DNA of 35,268 bases, from the NCBI RefSeq assembly GCF_003031675.1, contig NZ_PYWX01000051.1, positions 1 through 35,268 on the forward strand. The letters are read 5' to 3'. Positions 14,839 through 22,696 of this stretch are shown here, one piece after another. The stretch is from Pseudomonas palleroniana. GTDB taxonomy: Bacteria; Pseudomonadota; Gammaproteobacteria; Pseudomonadales; Pseudomonadaceae. Positions within the stretch are counted from its first letter, which is position 1; each line of letters begins with the position of its first letter. The notes below the pieces were generated by a model that was not told where the DNA came from, did no database searches, and saw only the letters and a list, made by a program, of their open reading frames with translations. The translations under genes were made by a program, and so were the position numbers.

Positions 14839-15627
14839 ATGAGCTTGCTGGTCAAAAGCAGCAAACGCGGACAAACCATGGTGGCCCTGGAAGCCGGTCG
14901 CCTGGAGTACGTGGGTTTTTCCGCTTACCGCCTGAGCCTGGGCGAAACCCTGCCGGTCAGCGCCGGGGATAACGAGCTGTGCCTGGTGCTGCTCAGTGGC
15001 CGGGTCGATATCCAGGGCGAGGGTTTCAACTGGCAGAACCTCGGTGATCGCCAGTCGGTGTTCGAGGAGAAGTCTCCGTTCGCCGCTTACCTGCCGCCCG
15101 GCACCGAGGCCCAGGTGACGGCGTTGAGCGATGTGCAAATCGCCGTTTGCGCCGCGCCCGGTGCACCGGGTTTCGAACCGCGCCTGATCCGCCCCGAACA
15201 GTGCAGGCGCAGCGTGCGCGGCAAGGGCGCCAACACCCGCTATGTCTGCGACATCCTGCCCGACAGCGAGCCGGCGCATTCGCTGCTGGTGGTGGAAGTG
15301 CGCACGCCGTCCGGGCATTCGTCGAGCTACCCGCCGCACAAGCATGACACCGACGACCTGCCGCGCCAGAGCTTTCTCGAAGAAACCTACTACCACCAGA
15401 TCAACCCGCCCCAGGGCTTCGTGTTCCAGCGCGTCTACACCGATGACCGCAGTATCGACCAGGCCATGGCCGTGGAAAACAGTGACCTGGTGGTGGTGCC
15501 CAAGGGCTATCACCCGGTCAGCGTACCGTATGGCTATGAGTCCTATTACCTGAACGTGATGGCCGGCCCCAAGCGTGCCTGGCATTTCCATAACGACCCG
15601 CAGCACAGCTGGCTGCTGGACCTTTAA
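14839..15627 (+). CDS. iolB: 5-deoxy-glucuronate isomerase
   Basis: The 262-residue protein matches IolB, a double-cupin metal-dependent isomerase that converts 5-deoxy-D-glucuronate to 5-dehydro-2-deoxygluconate. Cupin signatures are seen in the C-terminal half: SSYPPHKHDTDDLP, SFLEETYYHQINPPQGF and VVVPKGYHPVSVPYGYESYY, with the histidines and glutamate placed as metal ligands. A GTG codon at 14836 also precedes the ATG in frame, but ATG 14839 has GAGAGGG at 14824-14830 at the better distance of eight bases. It overlaps the intergenic spacing of the operon tightly: three bases after iolE and ten bases before iolD. Confidence 0.95.
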   Translation: MSLLVKSSKRGQTMVALEAGRLEYVGFSAYRLSLGETLPVSAGDNELCLVLLSGRVDIQGEGFNWQNLGDRQSVFEEKSPFAAYLPPGTEAQVTALSDVQIAVCAAPGAPGFEPRLIRPEQCRRSVRGKGANTRYVCDILPDSEPAHSLLVVEVRTPSGHSSSYPPHKHDTDDLPRQSFLEETYYHQINPPQGFVFQRVYTDDRSIDQAMAVENSDLVVVPKGYHPVSVPYGYESYYLNVMAGPKRAWHFHNDPQHSWLLDL

Positions 15628-15637
15628 GGGGCGCTTC

Positions 15638-17569
15638 ATGACCACAACCCGACTGACCATGGCCCAGGCCCTGGTGAAGTTCCTGGATAACCAATACATC
15701 GAAGTCGATGGCGTGCAGAGCAAGTTTGTCGCCGGGGTGTTCACGATTTTCGGCCACGGCAATGTGCTCGGCCTGGGCCAGGCCCTGGAGCAGGACAGCG
15801 GCGACCTGGTGGTGCATCAGGGGCGCAACGAGCAAGGCATGGCCCACGCTGCCATCGGTTTTGCCAAGCAGCACCTGCGCCGCAAGATCTACGCGTGTAC
15901 GGCGTCCGTGGGCCCGGGTGCGGCGAATATGCTGACCGCCGCCGCGACGGCCACCGCCAACCGCATCCCGTTGTTGCTGTTGCCCGGCGATGTGTATGCC
16001 AGTCGCCAGCCCGACCCGGTGCTGCAACAGATCGAGCAGTTCCATGACTTGAGCATCAGCACCAACGACGCTTTCCGTTCCGTGAGCAAGTACTGGGACC
16101 GTATCAACCGCCCCGAGCAATTGATGACGGCGGCCATTCACGCCATGCGAGTGCTCACCGACCCGGCCGAAACCGGCGCGGTCACCCTGGCACTGCCCCA
16201 GGACGTGCAGGGCGAAGCCTGGGACTATCCCGATTATTTCCTGCAAAAGCGCGTGCATCGCCTCGAGCGTCGCCCGGCCACCACGGCGATGATCGAGGAT
16301 GCCGTGGCGGCGTTCCGGGGCAAGCGCAAGCCGTTGATCATCTGCGGTGGCGGGGTGCGTTACTCTGGCGCGAATACTGCGCTGCAAGCCTTTGCCGAAC
16401 GTTTTGATATTCCCTTCGCCGAAACCCAGGCCGGCAAGAGCGCCGTGATCTCCAGCCATCCGCTGAACGTCGGTGGCCTGGGGGAAACCGGTTGCCTGGC
16501 GGCCAACCTGCTGGCGCCGCAAGCGGACCTGATCATTGGCGTCGGCACCCGTTACACCGACTTCACCACCTCGTCAAAGTCGCTGTTCAAACATGCCGAG
16601 GTGACGTTCCTCAACCTCAATATCAGCCCCTGTGACGCGTTGAAACTCGATGGCGTGCAAGTGCTGGCGGATGCACAAGTCGCCCTTGACGCGCTGGCCG
16701 ATGCGCTGGGGGATTATCGCGCCGGTTGGGGCGAGCAGATCCACGAGGCCAAGGCACTGTTCGACGCCGAGGTAGACCGTGTGCACCAGGTGGAATATCA
16801 GGGCGACGACTTCGTGCCTGAGGTCGATGACCGCCTGGACCGTGCGGTGCTGCGTGAATTTATCGAGCTGACCGGCTCCTGCCTGACCCAGAGCCGCGTG
16901 CTCGGCGTGTTGAACCAGACCCTGGCCGACGACGCGATCATCGTCGCCGCCGCCGGCAGCCTGCCCGGCGACTTGCAGCGCGCCTGGCGCAGCAAGGGCG
17001 TCAACACTTACCACGTCGAGTACGGCTATTCGTGCATGGGCTACGAGGTCAACGCCGCCCTGGGCGCGAAGCTGGCCGAGCCAAGCCGGGAGGTCTATGC
17101 ACTGGTGGGCGATGGCTCCTACCTGATGCTGCATTCGGAGCTCGCCACCTCGATTCAGGAGCGGCGCAAAATCAACGTGGTGCTGTTCGACAACATGGCC
17201 TTCGGTTGCATCAACAACCTGCAGCTCGGCAATGGCATGGACAGCTTCGGCACGGAATTTCGCTTTCGCAACCCCGACAGCGGCAAGCTCGATGGTGGGT
17301 TGGTGCCGGTGGATTTCGCCATGAGTGCAGCGGCGTATGGCTGCAAGACTTACAAGGTCAGCACGCTGGAGCAACTGGAAGCGGCCTTGGCCGATGCGCG
17401 CACGCAGACCGTCTCGACGCTGATCGACGTCAAGGTACTGCCCAAGACCATGGTGCATGGCTACCTGTCGTGGTGGCGGGTGGGCGTGGCGCAGGTCTCC
17501 ACCAGTGAGCGCACGAATGCGGCGGCGAAAAAACTCAATGAACAGCTGGCCAAGGCCCGGCAGTACTAA
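15638..17569 (+). CDS. iolD: 3D-(3,5/4)-trihydroxycyclohexane-1,2-dione acylhydrolase
   Basis: A 643-residue ThDP-dependent enzyme with the three-domain layout of the acetolactate synthase family. The catalytic glutamate is E65 in HQGRNEQGMAHAA; the ThDP/Mg site is GDGSYLMLHSELATS with D492, followed by NVVLFDNMAFGCINN. It hydrolytically opens the cyclohexane-dione ring to 5-deoxyglucuronate. The frame is open earlier, but ATG 15638 has AAGGGG six bases upstream, placed just after the iolB stop, and gives the conserved start MTTTRLTMAQALVKFLD. The residue count is close to the family norm of about 620-645. Confidence 0.96.
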   Translation: MTTTRLTMAQALVKFLDNQYIEVDGVQSKFVAGVFTIFGHGNVLGLGQALEQDSGDLVVHQGRNEQGMAHAAIGFAKQHLRRKIYACTASVGPGAANMLTAAATATANRIPLLLLPGDVYASRQPDPVLQQIEQFHDLSISTNDAFRSVSKYWDRINRPEQLMTAAIHAMRVLTDPAETGAVTLALPQDVQGEAWDYPDYFLQKRVHRLERRPATTAMIEDAVAAFRGKRKPLIICGGGVRYSGANTALQAFAERFDIPFAETQAGKSAVISSHPLNVGGLGETGCLAANLLAPQADLIIGVGTRYTDFTTSSKSLFKHAEVTFLNLNISPCDALKLDGVQVLADAQVALDALADALGDYRAGWGEQIHEAKALFDAEVDRVHQVEYQGDDFVPEVDDRLDRAVLREFIELTGSCLTQSRVLGVLNQTLADDAIIVAAAGSLPGDLQRAWRSKGVNTYHVEYGYSCMGYEVNAALGAKLAEPSREVYALVGDGSYLMLHSELATSIQERRKINVVLFDNMAFGCINNLQLGNGMDSFGTEFRFRNPDSGKLDGGLVPVDFAMSAAAYGCKTYKVSTLEQLEAALADARTQTVSTLIDVKVLPKTMVHGYLSWWRVGVAQVSTSERTNAAAKKLNEQLAKARQY

Positions 17570-17588
17570 TAACAAGAGGAATGAATCT

Positions 17589-18599
17589 ATGTCGTTGAAG
17601 CTTGGAGTGATCGGTACGGGTGCCATCGGCCGGGACCATATCCGTCGTTGCAGCCAGACCCTGCTCAACAGCCAGGTGGTGGCAGTCACCGACATCAACC
17701 TTGCGCAAGCCGCCCAGGTGGTGGCGGACTTGAAGCTGGACGCCGAGGTATACCCGGACGGCCATGCGCTGATCGCCTCACCGCAGGTCGAGGCGGTGCT
17801 GGTGACGTCCTGGGGGCCGAGCCACGAAGAGTTCGTGCTGGCGGCCATCGCCGCCGGCAAGCCGGTGTTCTGCGAGAAACCCCTGGCAGTGACGGCCGCG
17901 GGCTGCCGCAGGATCGTCGACGCCGAAGTGGCATACGGCAAGCGCCTGGTGCAGGTCGGTTTCATGCGCCCGTATGACGAAGGCTATCGCGCCCTCAAGG
18001 CCGTGATCGACAGCGGCCGGATCGGCGAGCCCTTGATGTTGCACTGCGCGCACCGCAACCCGAAGGTCGGCGAGAACTACAAGACCGACATGGCGATCAC
18101 CGACACGTTGATCCACGAGCTGGATGTACTGCGCTGGTTGCTCAACGACGATTACGTCTCGGTGCAAGTGGTGTTCCCACGCAAGTCGAGCAAGGCGTTG
18201 GCCCACCTGCGCGACCCGCAGATCGTGCTGCTGGAAACCGCCAAGGGCACGCGCATCGATGTGGAAGTGTTCGTGAACTGCCAATACGGCTATGACATCC
18301 AGTGCGAAGTGGTGGGGGAGACCGGCATCGCCAAACTGCCGGAGCCGTCCCAGGTGCAATTGCGCAGTGAGGCGAAACTCTCGAATGCGATTCTGATGGA
18401 TTGGAAAGACCGGTTTATCGCGGCCTACGACGTGGAGCTGCAAGCCTTCATCGATGGCGTGCGCGCAGGCCAGGTGGGCGGGCCTTCCGCCTGGGATGGG
18501 TTTGCGGCGGCGGTGGCGGCGGATGCCTGTATCGAGGCGCAGGGCAGTGAGCAGATTGTGAAAGTCAGTCTCCCTGAGCGCCCGCACTTCTACGGCTGA
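17589..18599 (+). CDS. iolG: Myo-inositol 2-dehydrogenase
   Basis: A 336-residue Gfo/Idh/MocA dehydrogenase: N-terminal Rossmann fold with LGVIGTGAIGRDH (5-17), then the catalytic FCEKPLAVT with K97, and ITDTLIHELDVLRW with D172 and H176. K97, D172 and H176 fall at the same residue numbers as the catalytic triad I recall for B. subtilis IolG, which supports true inositol dehydrogenase activity (inositol to 2-keto-myo-inositol, NAD-dependent). GAGGA at 17576-17580 lies eight bases before ATG 17589. It is 19 bp after iolD and followed by a REPIN. Confidence 0.93.
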   Translation: MSLKLGVIGTGAIGRDHIRRCSQTLLNSQVVAVTDINLAQAAQVVADLKLDAEVYPDGHALIASPQVEAVLVTSWGPSHEEFVLAAIAAGKPVFCEKPLAVTAAGCRRIVDAEVAYGKRLVQVGFMRPYDEGYRALKAVIDSGRIGEPLMLHCAHRNPKVGENYKTDMAITDTLIHELDVLRWLLNDDYVSVQVVFPRKSSKALAHLRDPQIVLLETAKGTRIDVEVFVNCQYGYDIQCEVVGETGIAKLPEPSQVQLRSEAKLSNAILMDWKDRFIAAYDVELQAFIDGVRAGQVGGPSAWDGFAAAVAADACIEAQGSEQIVKVSLPERPHFYG

Positions 18600-18606
18600 G
18601 CGAACC

Positions 18607-18696
18607 TGTGGGAGGGGGCTTGCTCCCGATAGGCCGCGCAGCGGCCTCAAAAATGAGCCTGCTACGCAGTCCATCGGGAGCAAGCCCCCTCCCACA
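18607..18696. repeat. REPIN between iolG and the next oxidoreductase gene
   Basis: TGTGGGAGGGGGCTTGCTCC at 18607-18626 (plus CGAT) is mirrored by the reverse complement ending CACA at 18696. The arms are identical to those of the REPIN at 13813-13901; the centre differs and contains its own small palindrome, GGCCGCGCAGCGGCC. It begins seven bases after the iolG stop codon. Confidence 0.9.
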
Positions 18697-18733
18697 TATG
18701 GATTGGGTTGGCCGTTCAAGAAGGAGTTGAAGC

Positions 18734-19762
18734 ATGCGAATTGGACTAGTCGGCTACGGCCACGGTGGGCGATTCTTTCATGCGCCGCTGATTGCCACAC
18801 TGCCAGGGGCCACCTTTGTCGGGGTGGTGACACGCTCAGCGGAACGTCGGCAGCAATTGAACGGCGACCATCCCGGGGTGAAGGCGTTTGACAACATTGG
18901 TCAGATCGTCGAAGCGGGTGTCGACGCGCTGGTCATTTCGACCACGCTCAAGGGCCGCCCGGCGCTGGTACTGGAGGCCATCGAACACGGTGTCGCGGTG
19001 GTCAGCGACAAACCCTTCGCCGCCAATGCCGAGCAGGCCCAGGCGCTGATTACCGCCGCCGAACGCCAGGGCTCGCTGTTAAGCGTCTATCAGAACCGGC
19101 GGTGGGATTCGGACTACCTGACCCTGCGCAAGCTCATCGATGCCGGTGCCCTGGGCGAGATCACCCGGTTTGAATCCCGGGTCGAACGCTACAGCCCGCA
19201 AGCGGTGGGCAATGCCAGTGGCGGTGGCTGGCTGCGGGATCTGGGCAGCCACTTGGTGGACCAGGCGCTGCAACTGTTCGGCCCGGTGGACCGGGTGTTT
19301 GCACAGCTGCAGTTCAGCCGCGACTACCCCAGCCTCGACCACGGGTTTTTTGTCAGCCTGACCCACGCCAATGGCGTGATTTCCCATTTATGGGGCAGTG
19401 CGCTGCAAAACAGCCAGGCGCCGCGCTTTCGGGTGAGTGGTACCGGAGGGTGTTACACCGTGGACGGGCTGGACGGCCAGGAAGAAGCCTTGATGGCCGG
19501 CAAGTCACCGAAAACCGAAGGTGAGCATTGGGGCGCTGAAGAGCACCGACGCTGGGGTTGGTTCGAGCAGGGGCCGGAACGCGAGCGCGTGCCGTCGGAG
19601 AAAGGCTGCTGGACCGAGTTCTATCGTCAGTTGCAGCGCGCCGTGCAAGGCCAGGGCCCGCTGCCGGTGGAGGCCTGTGACGCGCTGGAAACCACCCGTA
19701 TATTGGACGCCGCACGCCTGAGCGCCGAGCGCCAGCAGGTGGTTTCAACAAAAATGGAATAA
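18734..19762 (+). CDS. Gfo/Idh/MocA-family oxidoreductase, possibly for another inositol isomer
   Basis: The 342-residue protein has an N-terminal NAD(P)-binding fold (RIGLVGYGHGGRFFHAPLI) and a C-terminal domain typical of the family. The lysine motif is SDKPFAAN rather than the EKP of IolG, and the later motif is WLRDLGSHLVDQALQLFG with D and H placed like the catalytic pair. AAGGAG at 18720-18725 supports ATG 18734. Its place at the end of the iol gene run suggests oxidation of an inositol stereoisomer such as scyllo-inositol or a related sugar, but the substrate is inference. Its last codons overlap the first operator candidate for the importer operon, which may also affect how far transcription proceeds. 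Confidence 0.85.
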   Translation: MRIGLVGYGHGGRFFHAPLIATLPGATFVGVVTRSAERRQQLNGDHPGVKAFDNIGQIVEAGVDALVISTTLKGRPALVLEAIEHGVAVVSDKPFAANAEQAQALITAAERQGSLLSVYQNRRWDSDYLTLRKLIDAGALGEITRFESRVERYSPQAVGNASGGGWLRDLGSHLVDQALQLFGPVDRVFAQLQFSRDYPSLDHGFFVSLTHANGVISHLWGSALQNSQAPRFRVSGTGGCYTVDGLDGQEEALMAGKSPKTEGEHWGAEEHRRWGWFEQGPERERVPSEKGCWTEFYRQLQRAVQGQGPLPVEACDALETTRILDAARLSAERQQVVSTKME

Positions 19763-19797
19763 AATTCCAAAATATATTGATATAGAAATTATTTTCC
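19755..19797 (+). promoter_or_regulatory. Paired IolR operator candidates upstream of the importer operon
   Basis: TGGAATAAAATTCCA at 19755-19769 is a perfect inverted repeat with GGAA-N5-TTCC, one base tighter than the usual N6. AGAAATTATTTTCC at 19784-19797 is a second copy with N6 spacing and one mismatch. The centres are about 28.5 bp apart, almost the same as the 29 bp at iolC. The first site overlaps the stop codon of the preceding gene; the second falls between the predicted -35 and -10 boxes. Confidence 0.55.
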
Positions 19798-19805
19798 AAT
19801 AAAGT
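19777..19805 (+). promoter_or_regulatory. Predicted sigma-70 promoter of the importer operon
   Basis: TTGATA at 19777-19782 and TAAAGT at 19800-19805 are separated by 17 bases, which contain an operator candidate. The start would be near 19812, leaving a leader of about 305 bases before the binding-protein gene. This leader and promoter fill the 354-bp gap 19763-20116, together with a 58-codon ORF at 19890. Confidence 0.5.
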
Positions 19806-19889
19806 CTTTTCCAGGTTGCAAAAAGTACGTTCGAACCCGATTCGCACGACTCAACAAAAACAAGATCAAAAACAACCAGGTACCGTCAG

Positions 19890-20066
19890 ATGAAAATCTT
19901 CAACGCTGTACTGCGAGTTTTACGCCCCGCCTTTGCGTCACGCGGTCTGCCCCGCCCCCGTCCGTTTTACTTCTCTTTCCTGAATGTGCTGTGCGTCGAA
20001 AACCAGGGCGCGCTGGTGTGCTGCATTCCCGGCGCACCGGTGGTCCGACTGCCCGCCGAGCTCTGA
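19890..20066 (+). CDS. Possible 58-residue leader ORF before the importer genes
   Basis: ATG 19890 to TGA 20064-20066 encodes 58 residues starting MKIFNAVLRVLRPAFASRG, with a proline/arginine-rich middle and CC near the end. Third positions favour G/C moderately, as in real genes here, but the ribosome site is weak (AGG nine bases upstream) and I recognise no family. It ends 50 bp before the binding-protein start, within the long leader. It could be a small protein, a translated leader, or chance. Confidence 0.3.
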   Translation: MKIFNAVLRVLRPAFASRGLPRPRPFYFSFLNVLCVENQGALVCCIPGAPVVRLPAEL

Positions 20067-20116
20067 TCAACGCAACGTCCAGAAAACCAACAAAAAAATG
20101 TGGAGACAGACCGTTC

Positions 20117-21052
20117 ATGAAGACCCCGATCCGTTTTACCGCGCTGGCCCTGTCCATGCTGCTGACCAGCGGCTTTGCCGCGGCCGCCGATCTCAAGATC
20201 GGCGTAACCATGTCGCAGTTCGATGACGCCTACCTGACCACTGTGCGCGAGTACATGCTCAAGCAGGCCAGTTCCTATCCCAAGGGCGATGGTGTGCAAC
20301 TGCAATTCGAAGACGCCCGCGCCGACGTGGTCAAGCAACTGAGCCAGGTCGAGAACTTCATCAGCCAGAAAGTCGACGCCATTATCGTCAACCCGGTCGA
20401 CACCGCCTCCACAGCAAGAATCAGCAAGGAGGCAACCGAAGCCGGCATCCCGTTGGTCTACGTCAACCGCCGGCCGGATCAGAAGGATCTGCCCAAAGGG
20501 GTCGCGGCCGTGACGTCGAATGATGAAGAAGCCGGCCGCATGCAGATGCAGTACATCGCCGACAAATTGGGCGGCAAGGGCACGATCGTGATCCTGCTCG
20601 GCGACCTGGCGAACAACTCCACCACCAACCGCACCAAGGGCGTCAAGGAAGTCCTGGCCAAGTATCCGGGTATCAAGATCGAGCAGGAACAGACCGGCGC
20701 CTGGCTGCGCGACAGGGGCATGACGCTGGTCAGCGACTGGCTGACCCAGGGCCGTGCGTTCAACGCGGTGATTTCCAACAACGATGAAATGGCGATTGGC
20801 GCCGCCATGGCCTTGAAATCGGTGGGGACCAAGCCGGGTAGCGTATTGATCGCGGGTGTCGATGGTACGCAGGACGGTTTGAACGCGGTGGCCAAGGGTG
20901 ACCTGGCCATGTCGGTGTTCCAGGACGCCAAAGGCCAAGGGGACGGCGCGGTAGAAGCGGCACGCAAGATGGCCAAAGGCGAAACGATCGAACAGAACAT
21001 TGTCATCCCGTTCAAGCCGATCACCGCCGACAACGTCAAAGATTTCAAGTAG
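20117..21052 (+). CDS. Sugar (probable inositol) ABC transporter, periplasmic binding protein
   Basis: The 311-residue protein has a signal peptide (about 1-23, MKTPIRFTALALSMLLTSGF, cleaved near AAA-AD) and the periplasmic_binding_4 fold of ribose/inositol binding proteins: LKIGVTMSQFDDAYLTTVRE, DAIIVNPVDTAS, PLVYVNRRPD, AVISNNDEMAIGA and IAGVDGTQDGLNAV. Position inside the inositol locus with a matching operator makes inositol the likely ligand. ATG 20117 has GGAGA ten bases upstream; the frame is open further but that would remove the signal peptide from the N-terminus. First gene of a three-gene importer operon. Confidence 0.88.
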   Translation: MKTPIRFTALALSMLLTSGFAAAADLKIGVTMSQFDDAYLTTVREYMLKQASSYPKGDGVQLQFEDARADVVKQLSQVENFISQKVDAIIVNPVDTASTARISKEATEAGIPLVYVNRRPDQKDLPKGVAAVTSNDEEAGRMQMQYIADKLGGKGTIVILLGDLANNSTTNRTKGVKEVLAKYPGIKIEQEQTGAWLRDRGMTLVSDWLTQGRAFNAVISNNDEMAIGAAMALKSVGTKPGSVLIAGVDGTQDGLNAVAKGDLAMSVFQDAKGQGDGAVEAARKMAKGETIEQNIVIPFKPITADNVKDFK

Positions 21053-21076
21053 CCCTGGTATAACAACAATAAGCCG

Positions 21077-21100
21077 GCAGGGCGGTCTCGGCCGTCCTGC
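21077..21100 (+). other. Intercistronic RNA hairpin after the binding-protein gene
   Basis: GCAGGGCGG at 21077-21085 pairs with CCGTCCTGC at 21092-21100 (one G-T pair) around a six-base loop, with no T-run after it. Hairpins in this place are common in binding-protein-dependent importer operons, where they protect the upstream message and let the binding protein be made in excess. Confidence 0.5.
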
Positions 21101-21117
21101 AGATGGAGTACTTTTCT

Positions 21118-22671
21118 ATGCTCGCTCAAGCGACTGCTTCGCAGCCTCCGGGTATCCAGCCTGTCGAACCGCAAGAACCCTACCTGTTGGAGATCGTCAA
21201 CGTCAGCAAAGGCTTTCCCGGTGTCGTGGCCCTGGCCGATGTGCAACTGCGGGTGCGCCCAGGTACGGTGCTGGCGCTGATGGGGGAGAACGGTGCGGGC
21301 AAGTCGACGCTGATGAAAATCATCGCCGGGATCTATCAGCCGGACGCCGGCCAGATTCGCCTGCGGGGCAAGCCGGTCAAGTTCGAAACGCCCCTGGCGG
21401 CGCAGAAGGCCGGGATCGCGATGATCCACCAGGAGCTCAACCTGATGCCGCACATGAGCATCGCCGAGAATATCTGGATCGGGCGCGAGCAGCTCAACAG
21501 CCTGCACATGGTCAACCACCGCGAAATGCACCGCTGCACGGCGCAGTTGCTGGCGCGCTTGCGCATCAACCTGGACCCCGAGGAACAGGTGGGCAACCTG
21601 AGCATCGCCGAACGGCAGATGGTCGAGATCGCCAAGGCGGTGTCCTACGACTCTGACATCCTGATCATGGACGAACCAACCTCGGCGATTACCGACAAGG
21701 AAGTCGCGCACCTGTTTTCGATCATTGCCGACCTCAAGTCCCAGGGCAAAGGCATTGTCTATATCACACACAAAATGAACGAAGTGTTCGCCATCGCCGA
21801 TGAAGTGGCGGTGTTCCGTGACGGCCAGTACATCGGTTTGCAACGTGCCGACAGCATGAACAGCGACAGCCTGATCTCGATGATGGTCGGCCGTGAATTG
21901 AGCCAGTTGTTCCCGGTGCGGGAGACACCGATCGGCGAATTGTTGCTCTCGGTACGCGACCTGAGGCTGGACGGCGTATTCAAGAATGTCTCGTTCGACC
22001 TGCACGCCGGTGAAATCCTCGGTATTGCCGGGCTGATGGGCTCGGGGCGCACCAACGTCGCAGAGACCCTTTTCGGTATTACCCCAAGCGACGGCGGGCA
22101 GATCACCCTTGATGGCAAGGCGGTCCGCATCACGGACCCGCACATGGCTATTGAAAAAGGCTTCGCGCTGCTGACCGAAGACCGCAAGCTCAGCGGTCTG
22201 TTTCCGTGCCTGTCGGTGCTGGAAAACATGGAAATGGCGGTGCTGCCGCATTATTCGGGTAATGGCTTTATCCAGCAAAAGGCCCTGCGCGCGCTGTGCG
22301 AAGACATGTGCAAGAAGCTGCGGGTGAAAACCCCCTCCCTTGAGCAGTGCATCGACACCTTGTCCGGCGGCAACCAGCAGAAGGCCCTGTTGGCGCGTTG
22401 GCTGATGACCCACCCAAGGCTGCTGATTCTCGATGAGCCCACTCGCGGCATCGACGTAGGCGCCAAGGCCGAGATCTATCGCTTGATCGCCTTCCTCGCC
22501 AGCGAAGGCATGGCGGTGATCATGATTTCCTCGGAACTGCCCGAAGTGCTGGGCATGAGCGACCGGGTGATGGTGATGCACGAAGGCGAACTGATGGGCA
22601 CCCTGGACCGTGCGGATGCGACCCAGGAAAAAGTCATGCAGCTGGCTTCCGGTATGACGGCAGTCCACTGA
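21118..22671 (+). CDS. Sugar (probable inositol) ABC transporter, double ATP-binding protein
   Basis: The 517-residue protein contains two ABC ATPase domains of the RbsA/MglA type. Domain 1 (about 22-255): Walker A GENGAGKST (56-64), Q-loop region IHQELNLMPHM, signature LSIAERQMVEIAKA, Walker B ILIMDEPTS. Domain 2 (about 270-510): a degenerate Walker A, GLMGSGRTN, signature LSGGNQQKALLARWL and Walker B LLILDEPTRGIDVG. The altered second Walker A is normal in this family. ATG 21118 is preferred over ATG 21103 because GGAG at 21105-21108 lies nine bases before it. It powers uptake by the permease encoded 25 bp downstream. Confidence 0.92.
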   Translation: MLAQATASQPPGIQPVEPQEPYLLEIVNVSKGFPGVVALADVQLRVRPGTVLALMGENGAGKSTLMKIIAGIYQPDAGQIRLRGKPVKFETPLAAQKAGIAMIHQELNLMPHMSIAENIWIGREQLNSLHMVNHREMHRCTAQLLARLRINLDPEEQVGNLSIAERQMVEIAKAVSYDSDILIMDEPTSAITDKEVAHLFSIIADLKSQGKGIVYITHKMNEVFAIADEVAVFRDGQYIGLQRADSMNSDSLISMMVGRELSQLFPVRETPIGELLLSVRDLRLDGVFKNVSFDLHAGEILGIAGLMGSGRTNVAETLFGITPSDGGQITLDGKAVRITDPHMAIEKGFALLTEDRKLSGLFPCLSVLENMEMAVLPHYSGNGFIQQKALRALCEDMCKKLRVKTPSLEQCIDTLSGGNQQKALLARWLMTHPRLLILDEPTRGIDVGAKAEIYRLIAFLASEGMAVIMISSELPEVLGMSDRVMVMHEGELMGTLDRADATQEKVMQLASGMTAVH

Positions 22672-22696
22672 CGCAAGCATAAGAAGGTGATTGGCT

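Noticed and set aside
13876..15762. A 628-codon minus-strand open frame opposite iolE and iolB
   Set aside because: It runs across two coding genes and a REPIN and resembles no protein family.
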